Source of the DNA: Silvimonas amylolytica
GTDB lineage: Bacteria; Pseudomonadota; Gammaproteobacteria; Burkholderiales; Chitinibacteraceae
Length of the DNA: 64,000 nucleotides
Reading direction: 5' to 3'
NCBI RefSeq assembly: GCF_014645555.1
Contig: NZ_BMLY01000007.1
Span: forward strand, 1 to 64,000
Of the stretch, positions 17,934-27,250 are shown piece after piece; position 1 is the first letter of the stretch; every line of letters starts with the position of its first letter. The notes beneath the pieces are model-generated. The model saw only the letters and a program-made list of their open reading frames with translations. It searched no databases and was not told the origin of the DNA. The translations under genes were made by a program, and so were the position numbers.

Positions 17934-18470
17934 ATGGCGCTTCCTGTTGAAAACCTGCTGGGTGTGCTGGCCTTGCATGTAATGGATGAACTGCAAGACC
18001 TACCGGCACCCGCGCCCTTGCATGGGCTCACTACCCGCGCCGCACTCAACGCAGTCCATGCTTACCCTGGCTGTTCAATCGAAACCCTGCGGGAGGTACT
18101 CGACCTGTGCCACCCTGCGGCCGTACGCGCTGTGGCAGGTCTGGTCGAGGCCGGCCTTGTACGCAAAGATGCGGGCCGTGACAAACGCACCGCCGCGCTC
18201 AATCTCACCGAAAACGGCAAGCTGGAACTCCACCGCATCATGCGGGCCCGGGATCATATGCTGTCGCGCGTGGTCGGCCGGCTTGATGTGCCGGAACAAC
18301 ACCAGCTGGAACAATTACTGATCAAGATGCTCTGGCATGAAACCCGCGACAGCCCGCATTCCATGCGCTTATGCCGCCTTTGCGATGATGGCCCGTGCCT
18401 GGCCGCAGGTTGCCCGGTGGAAAACCGCGCGGCAGACTTGCCCATTCCGCTTCGGGAAATCACCTCATGA
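17934..18470 (+). CDS. MarR family regulator with C-terminal Cys4 motif
   Basis: A 178-residue winged-helix protein. The MarR core covers about residues 10-140, with the recognition region PAAVRAVAGLVEAGLVRKDAG and the wing RDKRTAALNLTENG. It is extended by a Cys-rich tail, C147-x2-C150-x4-C155-x4-C160 followed by PVE, which could bind metal or respond to thiol oxidation. The MFS gene starts inside its stop codon (ATGA), so it probably controls that exporter. The palindrome at 17889-17903 is a plausible operator. Ligand unknown. Confidence 0.85.
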   Translation: MALPVENLLGVLALHVMDELQDLPAPAPLHGLTTRAALNAVHAYPGCSIETLREVLDLCHPAAVRAVAGLVEAGLVRKDAGRDKRTAALNLTENGKLELHRIMRARDHMLSRVVGRLDVPEQHQLEQLLIKMLWHETRDSPHSMRLCRLCDDGPCLAAGCPVENRAADLPIPLREITS

Positions 18471-19633
18471 CCGCCGTAAATCGCGCCGACTGGCGTGCCA
18501 TCATTGCCCTGACCAGTGTGTCCAGCCTGGCGCAGATCGGCCAGTTTGGTTTTGGCTTTATGGTGCTGCCACTGTGGCTGGCCGATCACGGCCTTGATCC
18601 GGCCCGCGCAGGTTTATTTGCGTCGTTGCAGTGGGTAGGCATGCTGGTGGGGCTTGTGGGGACGCCCTGGCTCAGTGCACGCATTGGCCCGCGCTACGCG
18701 GTACTGACCGGCTTGCTGGTCGGCTGCGCCGGGTTTGCACTCATGCCGTGGTCGCACTGGCCTGCCTGGTTATGGTCGGCCTTTTTGATCGGTGCGGGAC
18801 TGGGGATGCGCTGGATCGCCAATGAATCCTGGCTGTATGGGCTCGTGCCGCCCGCCTGGAGCGGCCGGGTGGTCGGCGCGCATGAAACCTTGATCTCGTT
18901 GGCTGAAATCATTGCCCCGACCCTGACCCTGATGCTGGGCAGCAATGGCAATGCGCCGTTTGTGGCCGGGATTGTCATGAGCCTGATCGCGGCGTTACCG
19001 CTATGGCTGGCGCCACAGGCAGATCATCACGATGAAACCACCACCAAGGCCGCCACGCCAGGTCAGTTGCGCTTGCCGGTCGTACGCCTCGGACTGGCTA
19101 CGGCGCTGGTCGGGGGCTGGTGTGCCGGTGCGCTGTACGGCTTGTTTCCGCAATTTGCTGCAGCCCATCAGTTTTCTGCCGCGCAAACCGCAACGTTGCT
19201 CACGATCCTCGGTGTAGGCGCCATGCTCTGGCAGATTCCCGTGGGCTGGCTGGCGGACCGGGCCGGGCTGGCTAGCGCGGTGCTGGCAGCCAGCGTGACG
19301 GCCTTGCTGGCCAGTGGTTTACTGCTGGCGGGTTCAACGTTGTTCATCGGCATCGGGGTATTTTTGCTGGGGGGTGTGAGCGCCGCTTTCCTGACGCTGG
19401 CGGTGTATGCCGCAGCAACCCGTCCGGCAGGGCAAATTGCCCGTGTTATGCGCTGGATTACCGTGAGCTATACAGGCGCTTCCATTCTCGGGCCGCTGGG
19501 TGCCGGTGTCGCCATGAAAACCATCAGTAGCGATGCGTTAATCTGGCAAGAAGCCGCGCTCACGCTCGTTCTGGCCGTGACCGCCCTTTTCTACGCCAGC
19601 CGCCGCCAGACCCCGGCAAACGCGCCCGCCTGA
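18467..19633 (+). CDS. MFS transporter (YcaD-like)
   Basis: A 388-residue, 12-helix major facilitator with a long first loop. GLFASLQWVGMLVGLVGTPWLSARIGPR is the motif A region, and GMRWIANESWLYGL in helix 5 carries a charged residue typical of this YcaD-like group. A short basic/His loop (ADHHDETTTKAA) links the two halves. Translationally coupled to the MarR gene upstream, which suggests regulated export of a small, possibly toxic compound; the substrate cannot be told from sequence. Confidence 0.88.
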   Translation: MTAVNRADWRAIIALTSVSSLAQIGQFGFGFMVLPLWLADHGLDPARAGLFASLQWVGMLVGLVGTPWLSARIGPRYAVLTGLLVGCAGFALMPWSHWPAWLWSAFLIGAGLGMRWIANESWLYGLVPPAWSGRVVGAHETLISLAEIIAPTLTLMLGSNGNAPFVAGIVMSLIAALPLWLAPQADHHDETTTKAATPGQLRLPVVRLGLATALVGGWCAGALYGLFPQFAAAHQFSAAQTATLLTILGVGAMLWQIPVGWLADRAGLASAVLAASVTALLASGLLLAGSTLFIGIGVFLLGGVSAAFLTLAVYAAATRPAGQIARVMRWITVSYTGASILGPLGAGVAMKTISSDALIWQEAALTLVLAVTALFYASRRQTPANAPA

Positions 19634-19896
19634 ACAACATCCAACTGCTTTTGGCGCAGGTGGCTCATACCGGCCAGGTGCACTGCCTGTGCTCAGGAAT
19701 GCAGCATCGGCACCCTGATATGGATATCAGATTGTCATTGCATTGCTGTCGCATATAGTAACCATTGGGCCGGTATAACCGGAGCGCCCTGAACCCTGGT
19801 TCTGGCGAACAATGTGTACACCTCGTACCCGGTGTCCTGGCCTGAGAGGCAGTCTTGATTGTCGCCCTGGAATGCCATTGAATCCGAGGAGATCGC
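19634..19896. other. region upstream of the soluble chemoreceptor gene
   Basis: No gene seen. Two palindromes stand out: CTGATAT-GG-ATATCAG at 19715-19730 and CCGGT-ATA-ACCGG at 19770-19782. Either could be a regulator site for the downstream gene. GAGGAG precedes its start. Confidence 0.45.
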
Positions 19897-21219
19897 ATGT
19901 TTAATCAGCACATGAAGGGTCAGCTGTCACAGCAAGCCAGTTTGCTCAAACAACATGAAGCGTTCCTGAAAGCACTGGATCGCTCCATGGCCGTGATCGA
20001 ATTCCTGCCTGATGGCACCGTCATTAACGCCAATGATAATTTTCTGAAAGTCACCGGATACGAACGGGGCGAGTTACAAGGCAAGCATCACCGGGTGTTA
20101 TGTGACAGTTCCTATGCTGCTTCGCCCGAATATGCCGACTTCTGGCGGCGCCTTGCTGCTGGCGAATACTTCAGCGGCCATTACAAGCGCATCGCCAAAG
20201 ATGGTCATCGCATCTGGCTGGAAGCCACCTACAACCCGATCTTTGATGACAACCGTCAGGTCATCAAGGTCATCAAGTTTGCGCAGGACATCACCCAGCA
20301 GATTGAGCATGATCTGGCCCAAGAGAACATGCTCAGCGCCATCGACCGTTCTATGGCGGTGATCGAGTTCAACATGGATGGCACCATCATCAATGCCAAT
20401 GAGAACTTCCTCAAAGCTACGGGTTACCGGCTGGATGAAATCAAGGGGCAGCACCACCGCATGTTCTGCCAGCCGGATTACCGCAACAGCCCGGAGTACG
20501 CCGATTTCTGGCGTGCACTCAATCGCGGCCAGTTTATGACCGGTCAGTTCAAACGCATGAACAAACAAGGTGGCGAGTTATGGCTGGAAGCCACGTACAA
20601 CCCCATTTTCGATAGTGATCACAAACCCTATAAAGTCGTGAAGTTTGCCAATGACATTACCCTGCGCATGGAGCAACAAGAAGCCGATGCGCAAAACGCG
20701 CGCCACGCGTATGAGATCTCTGAAGAGACCGATGCTGTCTCAGAGCAAGGCAAACAGGTGATCCAGAACGCGGCCCAGGAAATGCACGACATCGCCAGCA
20801 ATGTTCAGTCAGCCTCCCGACTGATCGAAGACCTGGGTTCAAAATCCAGCCAGATCAGCAGCATTGTGAACACCATCAAGGAAATCGCCGATCAGACTAA
20901 CTTGCTGGCCTTGAACGCAGCCATTGAAGCCGCCCGGGCCGGCGAACAAGGACGCGGGTTTGCGGTTGTAGCCGATGAAGTACGCAAACTGGCAGAACGT
21001 ACCGGTGAATCGACCACCGAAATTGCCGGTATGACCAGCAAAATCCAGGAAGGCACACGTTCGGCCATCCAGAGTATGGAAGCGTGCGTCAATCAGGCGA
21101 ACGATGGCGTGAACCTGGCCAATCAGGCAGGAGATGCGATCATCCGCATCAGTGAGGGCTCTAAACAGGTGGTCCGGGTAATCAGGGAATTTTCATCCGT
21201 CAAAACCGCACGCCTCTGA
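19897..21219 (+). CDS. soluble PAS-PAS methyl-accepting chemotaxis protein (BdlA-like)
   Basis: A 440-residue cytoplasmic chemoreceptor. Two tandem PAS domains (about 25-140 and 147-262) are near copies: both contain [34 protein letters not shown] and a DIT end. The remaining 175 residues are a short MCP signalling hairpin with the tip [30 protein letters not shown] near 330-360. No membrane segment and no C-terminal pentapeptide. The layout matches P. aeruginosa BdlA and Aer-like redox sensors, but haem or FAD binding cannot be confirmed. GAGGAG precedes the ATG. Confidence 0.9.
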   Translation: MFNQHMKGQLSQQASLLKQHEAFLKALDRSMAVIEFLPDGTVINANDNFLKVTGYERGELQGKHHRVLCDSSYAASPEYADFWRRLAAGEYFSGHYKRIAKDGHRIWLEATYNPIFDDNRQVIKVIKFAQDITQQIEHDLAQENMLSAIDRSMAVIEFNMDGTIINANENFLKATGYRLDEIKGQHHRMFCQPDYRNSPEYADFWRALNRGQFMTGQFKRMNKQGGELWLEATYNPIFDSDHKPYKVVKFANDITLRMEQQEADAQNARHAYEISEETDAVSEQGKQVIQNAAQEMHDIASNVQSASRLIEDLGSKSSQISSIVNTIKEIADQTNLLALNAAIEAARAGEQGRGFAVVADEVRKLAERTGESTTEIAGMTSKIQEGTRSAIQSMEACVNQANDGVNLANQAGDAIIRISEGSKQVVRVIREFSSVKTARL

Positions 21220-21231
21220 ACCCCGTTAACC

Positions 21232-21264
21232 AATAAAAAGCCCCTCTGAGAGGGGCTTTTTTAT
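21232..21264. terminator. bidirectional terminator between the chemoreceptor and MFS genes
   Basis: AAAAAGCCCCTC pairs with GAGGGGCTTTTT around TGA, with T-runs on both strands. Confidence 0.92.
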
Positions 21265-21276
21265 TGCAGAACTGAT

Positions 21277-22701
21277 TCAGGAGCGCTGCGCCATTTCCGC
21301 ACCCGCATCATGGGGCAAGCGGCGAGTTACCGGGATCGACAAAATCGAGAAGAACCCGACCACCACAAACGCGGGCCAGAAGTCTGACTCCGTAATATGG
21401 ACGTGCCCTTGCAGATGATTGGACAGTTGCAGCGTCATCCCCGCAATGATCACCCCAAGACCCAGCGACAATTGCTGGACCACACTGGCCAGGCTGGTGG
21501 CACGGCCCGCATCTTCACTGCGAATATCCGCGTAGACGATTGAGTTCAGGCAGGTGAACTGCAAGGACGGAAAGAACCCGCCCAATACGACAATAGCCAG
21601 GATCAGCCAGATGGGCATGGCCGACGTGAACAACCCGAACGACGCCAGCGCCAGCCCCGCAAGCAAGGCGTTGCCCATCAACACATTGCGAAACCCGTAG
21701 CGCTTGAGTACACGCGGCCCGATGCTCTTCATGAACAACGCGCCGAAAGCCGAAGCACAAGTGATCATGCCCGAGTGAAACGCACTCATCCCCATGCCTT
21801 CCTGCAGCGCCAGCGGCAGCAAAAAGGGCACAGACCCCAAACCAATGCGGAACAGCGAACCACCCAGCACGCTGGCGCGAAAGGTGGGAATCTGCAAAAA
21901 GCGCGGATCAAGCAGCGGACGGCTGGCCTGTGCAGCACCTTTGAAATACCACACCATGATCACCACCCCGACGATCGTCATGGCGACCGCCCAGCCAAGC
22001 GGGACCAGATGACTGCCCAGCAAGGCCAACCCCAGCATGGTGAGCGAACTACCCAGCGCAGAGGTGATAAAGCCGGGCACGTCCAGCGGGTCCTGGCTGT
22101 CTTCGCGAGTGTTGGTGATAAAGCGCCCAGCCAGATACAGCCCCAGCAGACTAACCGGGATGTTCACCAGAAAAATCCAGCGCCAGTGAAAATACGTAGT
22201 GATAAAACCACCGAGCGGCGGCCCGATCACCGGGCCGAACAGCGCTGGCATGGTCAGGTAACCAATGGCTTTCACCAGATCCGCCCGTGGCACGGCCCGA
22301 AAAATGATGATACGCCCGACCGGAACCATCATCGCGCCGCCCATGCCTTGCAAAAACCGCGCGCCGACAAAAGCGGCCAGCGAACTGGACACCGCACACA
22401 ACAGGGAGCCGGCCATGAAAATGCCAATGGCTGTACGGAACACCGTACGTGCGCCAAAGCGGTCTGCCACCCAGCCACATACCGGGATGAACACACCCAG
22501 GCCGACCACATAAGCGGTCAGCGCAAGTTTGAGCGTAATGGGGTTCTGGCCGAGGTCTCGCGCCAGGACGGGGAGCGAGGTGGAAATCACCGTGGCATCC
22601 ATGTTTTCCATGAATAGCGCACAGGCAACAATCAGCGGAATAATAAACGGGCGGGACATGCGTGAAACCGGAGGCACCACCTTGTAAGTGGTGTCCCGCA
22701 T
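21277..22701 (-). CDS. MFS drug efflux transporter (DHA2/EmrB-like)
   Basis: A 474-residue major facilitator of the 14-helix DHA2 family. The FMENMDATVISTSLPVLARDLG start of helix 1, GWVADRFGARTVF (motif A), the LQGMGGAMMVPVGR motif of helix 4 and GPVIGPPLGGFI (motif C of drug antiporters) are clear. It probably exports drugs or other amphipathic compounds by proton antiport. Two Met codons are possible (22701 or 22659); neither has a good ribosome-binding site. The DedA-rhodanese gene is upstream on the same strand. Confidence 0.88.
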   Translation of the reverse strand: MRDTTYKVVPPVSRMSRPFIIPLIVACALFMENMDATVISTSLPVLARDLGQNPITLKLALTAYVVGLGVFIPVCGWVADRFGARTVFRTAIGIFMAGSLLCAVSSSLAAFVGARFLQGMGGAMMVPVGRIIIFRAVPRADLVKAIGYLTMPALFGPVIGPPLGGFITTYFHWRWIFLVNIPVSLLGLYLAGRFITNTREDSQDPLDVPGFITSALGSSLTMLGLALLGSHLVPLGWAVAMTIVGVVIMVWYFKGAAQASRPLLDPRFLQIPTFRASVLGGSLFRIGLGSVPFLLPLALQEGMGMSAFHSGMITCASAFGALFMKSIGPRVLKRYGFRNVLMGNALLAGLALASFGLFTSAMPIWLILAIVVLGGFFPSLQFTCLNSIVYADIRSEDAGRATSLASVVQQLSLGLGVIIAGMTLQLSNHLQGHVHITESDFWPAFVVVGFFSILSIPVTRRLPHDAGAEMAQRS

Positions 22702-22778
22702 TGTACCGATCGAACTGATATTTCAGCGTAACAGGCTGTAAGCAGACAACCAGGGCACAGCGCTGTGGCGACGCGCGT

Positions 22779-23741
22779 TCAGGTCGTGGCAGGCGTGGCC
22801 GGGTGCAAGAGTTCTGGTAGCTCGGCCTCGAACCAGGCTTCCAGTCCACCAGCCAGCGGCAGCGTGCGCGTCCAGCCCATACCTCGCAGTTCACGGGCGG
22901 CAGCGACCGCAGTGACATCGTTTGGACAGCTGCAATAAACCACAATGTCTCGATCCGGCAGCAAGATGGATGCCGCTGTGCCGATCTCTCTCAGAGAAAT
23001 CGTATAAGCACCGGGCAAAGTCCGCGGATCAAGCAGGCGGCCTTCGGCCGAACGCACGTCGATGATCACTGGATCACGCCCGGCGGCCAGATCAGCCCGC
23101 AGTTGCTCAACAGAAATGCGCGGCATGTTGTCTGATTGTTCGGCGGCACGGCGACGGCGGATCACCCGGCCAACCAGATAAATCACCACCAGTGCGGCCA
23201 GCGACCAGACCGCGCCTTCGCCCAGCTGGGCCAGAACGCTCAGGACCAGATCAAGCTCATCGCTGAACAACGCGCCAAGGCCAAGGAACACCACCGACCA
23301 GAACAGCGACGCAGCGATATTCCATTTGAGGAAAGAAAACCAGGACCAACCCAGCGCGCCCGCCAGCGGTGGTGCTACCGCAGAGATACCGGGGACAAAC
23401 TTGGCAGCGAACAGCGAAATACCGCCCCATTTAACAAAGAGGGTTTCGCTCTGCCGCACACAGACATCCGCCGAGAGGGAGACTTTACAGATCACACCCA
23501 GCACGCGACGTCCCAGGCGGCGTCCTGCGATAAACCAGACCATGTCGCCCATTGCACCGCCCAGGGTCGCGGCCAGCAACAGCGCCAGCGCGAACTCCCC
23601 GGACGCCACAGACAGGGCGCCCACCATCACCAGCAAGGGCGAAGCGGGCAGGGGCAAGCCGGCGCGCGAGACCAGCGTCACCAGAAACGTCAGCGGCAAA
23701 GCGTAGTGCTGGGTCAGACCCAGCAAAAGATGCAAATCCAT
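22779..23741 (-). CDS. DedA family membrane protein fused to a rhodanese domain
   Basis: A 320-residue fusion. Residues 1-195 are a DedA/SNARE-associated membrane domain, with GLPLPASPLLVMVGAL and FVPGISAVAPPLAGALGW; residues 205-310 are a rhodanese domain with catalytic Cys near 270 in VVYCSCPND. DedA proteins are needed for membrane homeostasis and lipid scrambling; the rhodanese part moves sulfur or senses redox state. The fusion is seen in other proteobacteria. The ATG at 23741 gives the usual DedA N-terminus; a GTG at 23774 is an alternative. Confidence 0.85.
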   Translation of the reverse strand: MDLHLLLGLTQHYALPLTFLVTLVSRAGLPLPASPLLVMVGALSVASGEFALALLLAATLGGAMGDMVWFIAGRRLGRRVLGVICKVSLSADVCVRQSETLFVKWGGISLFAAKFVPGISAVAPPLAGALGWSWFSFLKWNIAASLFWSVVFLGLGALFSDELDLVLSVLAQLGEGAVWSLAALVVIYLVGRVIRRRRAAEQSDNMPRISVEQLRADLAAGRDPVIIDVRSAEGRLLDPRTLPGAYTISLREIGTAASILLPDRDIVVYCSCPNDVTAVAAARELRGMGWTRTLPLAGGLEAWFEAELPELLHPATPATT

Positions 23742-23921
23742 GTTTGGCACAGTGGGTGTTGGCGCGACGGGCACGCACAGGGTTTTAGCGTCGATTATTC
23801 AGGGAATTGAGGGTGAAAAGACGCGATGCAAGAGGCATATCCGACTATTGGCAGAGTAGCCCGACTACCTTCTGGCTGCAATGCAGCACTTTGCGTTTTG
23901 TCGTGTTGCTACCACGCAAGC

Positions 23922-23946
23922 AAAAACCCGCCAGGCGGCGGGTTTT
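23922..23946. terminator. terminator after the small cupin-like gene
   Basis: AAAACCCGCC pairs with GGCGGGTTTT around AGGC, with T-runs on both strands; it lies 28 bases after the minus-strand gene ending at 23974. Confidence 0.85.
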
Positions 23947-23973
23947 GGTTAACTGGACATATAGTCAAGAGAC

Positions 23974-24339
23974 TCAGCGCTCGCCGACCCATGCCGTTTG
24001 CTGACGACGGCGAGACAAGGCAGCCCGGATCAGTCCGCCGATACGCAGCAACCCGACCATCCACGCCGGGCGCTCGGGCACGATAAACCCGACACAGCGT
24101 AACTGGCCGCTCTCTGCGGCGTACAACGTGGACCACCCCTCTTCTTGCAGCGTATAGACGTCACCGCTGTCCAGGTAGCGCGGCATCTGCATGACTTCTT
24201 CTGCCAGCCAGCGCGGGGCTTCCGCCAGATGCACGCGGCCAGAGAGGACGTGCAGTGCCATCCCGGGGCGGCCATGAAACTGGAAGGTCTGGCCGTTGAG
24301 CATTTCAATGGTGAGAAAGGATTCAGGCAAGCGTGGCAT
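23974..24339 (-). CDS. small DUF2917-like protein
   Basis: A 121-residue cytosolic protein. The start at 24339 has GGAGGT 7 bases upstream. The pattern G-M-x-L-H-V-L-S-G-R-V-H followed by YLDSGDVYTLQEEGW resembles the short cupin-like DUF2917 proteins, which often sit beside MocR-type regulators; the match is by eye and not certain. The C-terminus is basic (RAALSRRRQQ). It is divergent from the MocR gene over a 178-base region with repeats and is likely a regulatory target of it. Function unknown. Confidence 0.6.
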   Translation of the reverse strand: MPRLPESFLTIEMLNGQTFQFHGRPGMALHVLSGRVHLAEAPRWLAEEVMQMPRYLDSGDVYTLQEEGWSTLYAAESGQLRCVGFIVPERPAWMVGLLRIGGLIRAALSRRRQQTAWVGER

Positions 24340-24443
24340 GCTGGTGACCTCCGGCGGGTGGGATATGTCATACAGGTTATCGAGGCCACCAACCCGCCAA
24401 CAGGCACACGCACGGATTCTGTTCTGCACAACAAGCCCAACAA

Positions 24444-24487
24444 ACTGCATCTGTTACGATGCAGTCCAGAAAAATCTGTATCTGTTA
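24444..24487. promoter_or_regulatory. operator candidate region for the MocR regulator
   Basis: A perfect inverted repeat ACTGCATC-TGTTAC-GATGCAGT at 24444-24465 overlaps the direct repeat ATCTGTTA, present at 24449-24456 and again at 24480-24487, 31 bases apart (about three DNA turns). A third ATCTGT is at 24474. MocR regulators commonly bind spaced direct repeats between divergent genes. Confidence 0.55.
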
Positions 24488-24517
24488 TGGGTCAGGCCCC
24501 AGGCACAGAATGAGCCC

Positions 24518-25975
24518 ATGGACCAATTCCCGCTCTATCGCCAGCTTGCCAGTCATTATCGTCAGGCCATTGAGGCCGGCACTTTGCGTGCGGGTGAGCG
24601 CATGCCTTCCGTGCGTACCTTGATGGAACGCCACGACGTCAGCCTTTCTACCGCGTTGCAAACCTGCCGCTATCTGGAAAGTCAGGGAATCCTGGAAGCA
24701 CGCCCGCGCTCGGGATACTTTATTTGCCACAAATCGCGCAGCGCCCTCGCCCGCGTTCCTGAACCGCGCATTGTGCTGCCTGATACGGCACAGTATGCCG
24801 GCATCAACGAGAAAGTCTCTGCCATTCTGGCCCGGGCAATGAGTGCCAATGTGCAGACTAATCTGGGTGTTGCTTGTGGCGCGCCGGAGCTCTACCCAAA
24901 CGAGCCGCTGCGCCAGGCGGCCGTGCGCGCGTTGCGCCAGCACCCGGAGCTTTACGGCCGTGCGGTTCCGCGCAACGGTCATGCCGGTTTGCGCAGTGTG
25001 CTGGCCAAGCGCGCCATGCATGCGTCAATGAACCTCACTGCTGATGACATCGTGGTCACCCACGGTTGTACCGAGGCGCTCAATCTGGCCATTCGCGCCG
25101 TCGCGCAACCGGGTGACATCATCGCCGTAGAGTCCCCGACCTTCTACGGCGTACTGCAGATTCTGGAAAGCCTGGGCATGCGCGCGCTGGAAATCCCGAC
25201 CAGCCCGGAAACCGGGATCTCGCTGGAGGCGCTTGAACTGGCAGCGCAAACCTACAGCAACATCAAGGCGGTTGTGGTGGTGCCGCATCTGCAAAACCCG
25301 CTGGGCGCCATCATGCCGGAGGCCCATAAAGACCGGCTGGTGACCTGGTGTGAGGCCAATCGCATCGCGTTGATTGAAGACGACACTTATGCCTTGTTGA
25401 CGGATGACGATACGCCGCTGCCAGCACTGAAAAGTCGCGATCAGACCGGCAATGTCATTCACTGTGCCAGCCTGCACAAGACGGTAGCGCCAGGTATGCG
25501 CGTGGGCTGGATGAGCGCAGGCAAATGGCGCGGCCGCGTAGAGATGCTCAAGTACGCGCATTCCCGACCCAACGAGGCGCTGTCGCAATTGGTCGCAGCC
25601 AGTTTTCTGGGCTCTGGTGCGTTTGATCGCCATTTACGCCGCCTGCGTACCCATCTGTTCACCCAGCGTCAGCAAGTGGCGCAGGCCATTGCCGGGTATT
25701 TCCCGGCCGGCACACGCCTCACTGTCCCGGCGGGTGGTTTTGGCTTGTGGGTAGAGTTACCGGATCGTCGAGACTCTCAAGCCGTGTTTGAAACTGCGCT
25801 GGACCAGGGCATCCGTGTCGCACCGGGCGTGTTGTTTTCCAACTCGACCCGCTTTGCTTCGTTCCTGCGGATCAGTTGCGGCACTCCGTATAACAGTGAG
25901 CTCGATCAGGCCGTACGCAAGCTGGCGCGTATTGTCGAAAATGCGCCAGCCCTGGCCACGCCTTCAGTCGCCTGA
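24518..25975 (+). CDS. MocR-type GntR/aminotransferase regulator
   Basis: A 485-residue protein joining an N-terminal GntR winged helix (about 1-75: LYRQLASHYRQAIEAGTLRAGERMPS) to a PLP-dependent fold-type I aminotransferase domain. The PLP Lys is K321 in SLHKTVAPGMRVGW, and the Asp-Asp-x-Tyr motif is EDDTYALL. MocR proteins sense PLP-linked ligands and control nearby metabolic or transport genes. The ATG was chosen where the GntR domain begins. The divergent small protein gene is its likely target. Its 3' end overlaps the convergent YcaQ-family gene by 12 bases. Confidence 0.92.
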   Translation: MDQFPLYRQLASHYRQAIEAGTLRAGERMPSVRTLMERHDVSLSTALQTCRYLESQGILEARPRSGYFICHKSRSALARVPEPRIVLPDTAQYAGINEKVSAILARAMSANVQTNLGVACGAPELYPNEPLRQAAVRALRQHPELYGRAVPRNGHAGLRSVLAKRAMHASMNLTADDIVVTHGCTEALNLAIRAVAQPGDIIAVESPTFYGVLQILESLGMRALEIPTSPETGISLEALELAAQTYSNIKAVVVVPHLQNPLGAIMPEAHKDRLVTWCEANRIALIEDDTYALLTDDDTPLPALKSRDQTGNVIHCASLHKTVAPGMRVGWMSAGKWRGRVEMLKYAHSRPNEALSQLVAASFLGSGAFDRHLRRLRTHLFTQRQQVAQAIAGYFPAGTRLTVPAGGFGLWVELPDRRDSQAVFETALDQGIRVAPGVLFSNSTRFASFLRISCGTPYNSELDQAVRKLARIVENAPALATPSVA

Positions 25976-27169
25976 CGGTGCCCGAAATGCTGCGGGGACT
26001 TTGTCATAACGGACCTGCGGCGTGCCGTGCCAATCGGCGCAACGCTGAATGGCGCGCTGAACATCAGCCACCAGACGCCCACTGACGCGCACGCCGTCTT
26101 CCAGATACAGACTTTTGATTTCGAACACGCCTTGCGCACGATGCGCCTTTGCGTCCAGCCGCCCCACCAGCTTGCCCCGGCTCAGGATCGGCAAGCAAAA
26201 GTAGCCATATTTGCGCTTGGGCGCAGGCGTATAGCATTCGAGCGTGTAATCGAAACCAAACAGGGCCGTAGCACGCTTGCGATCCCACACCACCGGATCA
26301 AACGGCGATAACAACGTGGTCACGGTTGACGTGAGCTCACCGGCATTGGCCGCATCCATCAACCCCGCCTGGTGCTGATGGACCCATGCCGGTTGCTTGA
26401 AACCCGGGACATTCACCGGGACCAGTTCGCCTGTTTCCTCAAGCGTGTGCAGCTCTTTCAACCACGACACCTTGCGCAAGCGGTAGTAGTCAGCCACCCA
26501 GTCGGCGCGCACTACACCCAAGGCCTGGCAAGAACGGCGGATCAGTTCACGTTGCACCGAGGCAGGGTCAGGCAGATCACGGGCGTCATTCCAGTCGGGC
26601 AACACGCGCTCGGCGAGATCGTACACACGGTGAAAATTGCGGCGCTCGCTCACCATCAATTCACCCGTGGTGAACAAGACTTCCAGGTGACGTTTTTCTG
26701 GTTTCCAGTCCCACCAACCATTGCTGGTACCCTGCTCACGCACAAAGTCAGCCGAGCGCACCGGGCCATTGATACGGATTCTCTCGATGAGCGCATCGAT
26801 GTCTGCTTGATGTTGCTGGTGCCAGTTGGCCGCGTATTTCCAGCCCATCCCGGAGGGATCGAGCATGCGATGACGCATCAGGCCATAGTCCTCAATGGGC
26901 AGAAAACAGGCTTCGTGTGACCAGTATTCAAACAATCGCCGTTCGGCCAGCAGTTGCTCCAGCCAGGCTTGATCATAGGGCCCCAGCCGACTGAACAGCA
27001 CCAGATACGGGCTACGTGCGACCACGCTGATGGTATCGATTTGCAATTGCGACATGCGGCCAATCGCACCAAGCACATCTGCTTTGACGGCTTTGCGCCG
27101 GGGTGGCGTCAGTAGCCCCTGGGCATTCAGGTGAAGGGTACGGGCTGCGGCAAGCGAGAGCGTCTGCAC
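25964..27169 (-). CDS. YcaQ/AlkX-family DNA glycosylase
   Basis: A 401-residue winged-helix protein of the HTH_42 family. E. coli YcaQ (AlkX) unhooks DNA interstrand crosslinks and removes N7-alkylated bases. The catalytic Q-x-D motif is visible in LQIDTISVVARSPYLVLFSRLGPY near residues 41-64, and WSHEACFLPI follows as in the family. The start is GTG at 27169, which reproduces the usual N-terminus (LSLAAARTLHLNAQGLL). Monocistronic, convergent with the MocR gene. Confidence 0.87.
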   Translation of the reverse strand: MQTLSLAAARTLHLNAQGLLTPPRRKAVKADVLGAIGRMSQLQIDTISVVARSPYLVLFSRLGPYDQAWLEQLLAERRLFEYWSHEACFLPIEDYGLMRHRMLDPSGMGWKYAANWHQQHQADIDALIERIRINGPVRSADFVREQGTSNGWWDWKPEKRHLEVLFTTGELMVSERRNFHRVYDLAERVLPDWNDARDLPDPASVQRELIRRSCQALGVVRADWVADYYRLRKVSWLKELHTLEETGELVPVNVPGFKQPAWVHQHQAGLMDAANAGELTSTVTTLLSPFDPVVWDRKRATALFGFDYTLECYTPAPKRKYGYFCLPILSRGKLVGRLDAKAHRAQGVFEIKSLYLEDGVRVSGRLVADVQRAIQRCADWHGTPQVRYDKVPAAFRAPSGD

Positions 27170-27250
27170 GGTGGGTCGGGGCTCAATATTGGACTGCCGC
27201 TATTCTATGCCGCGAATGCGGACAGATTCCGCCCTCATTGATATGACTGG

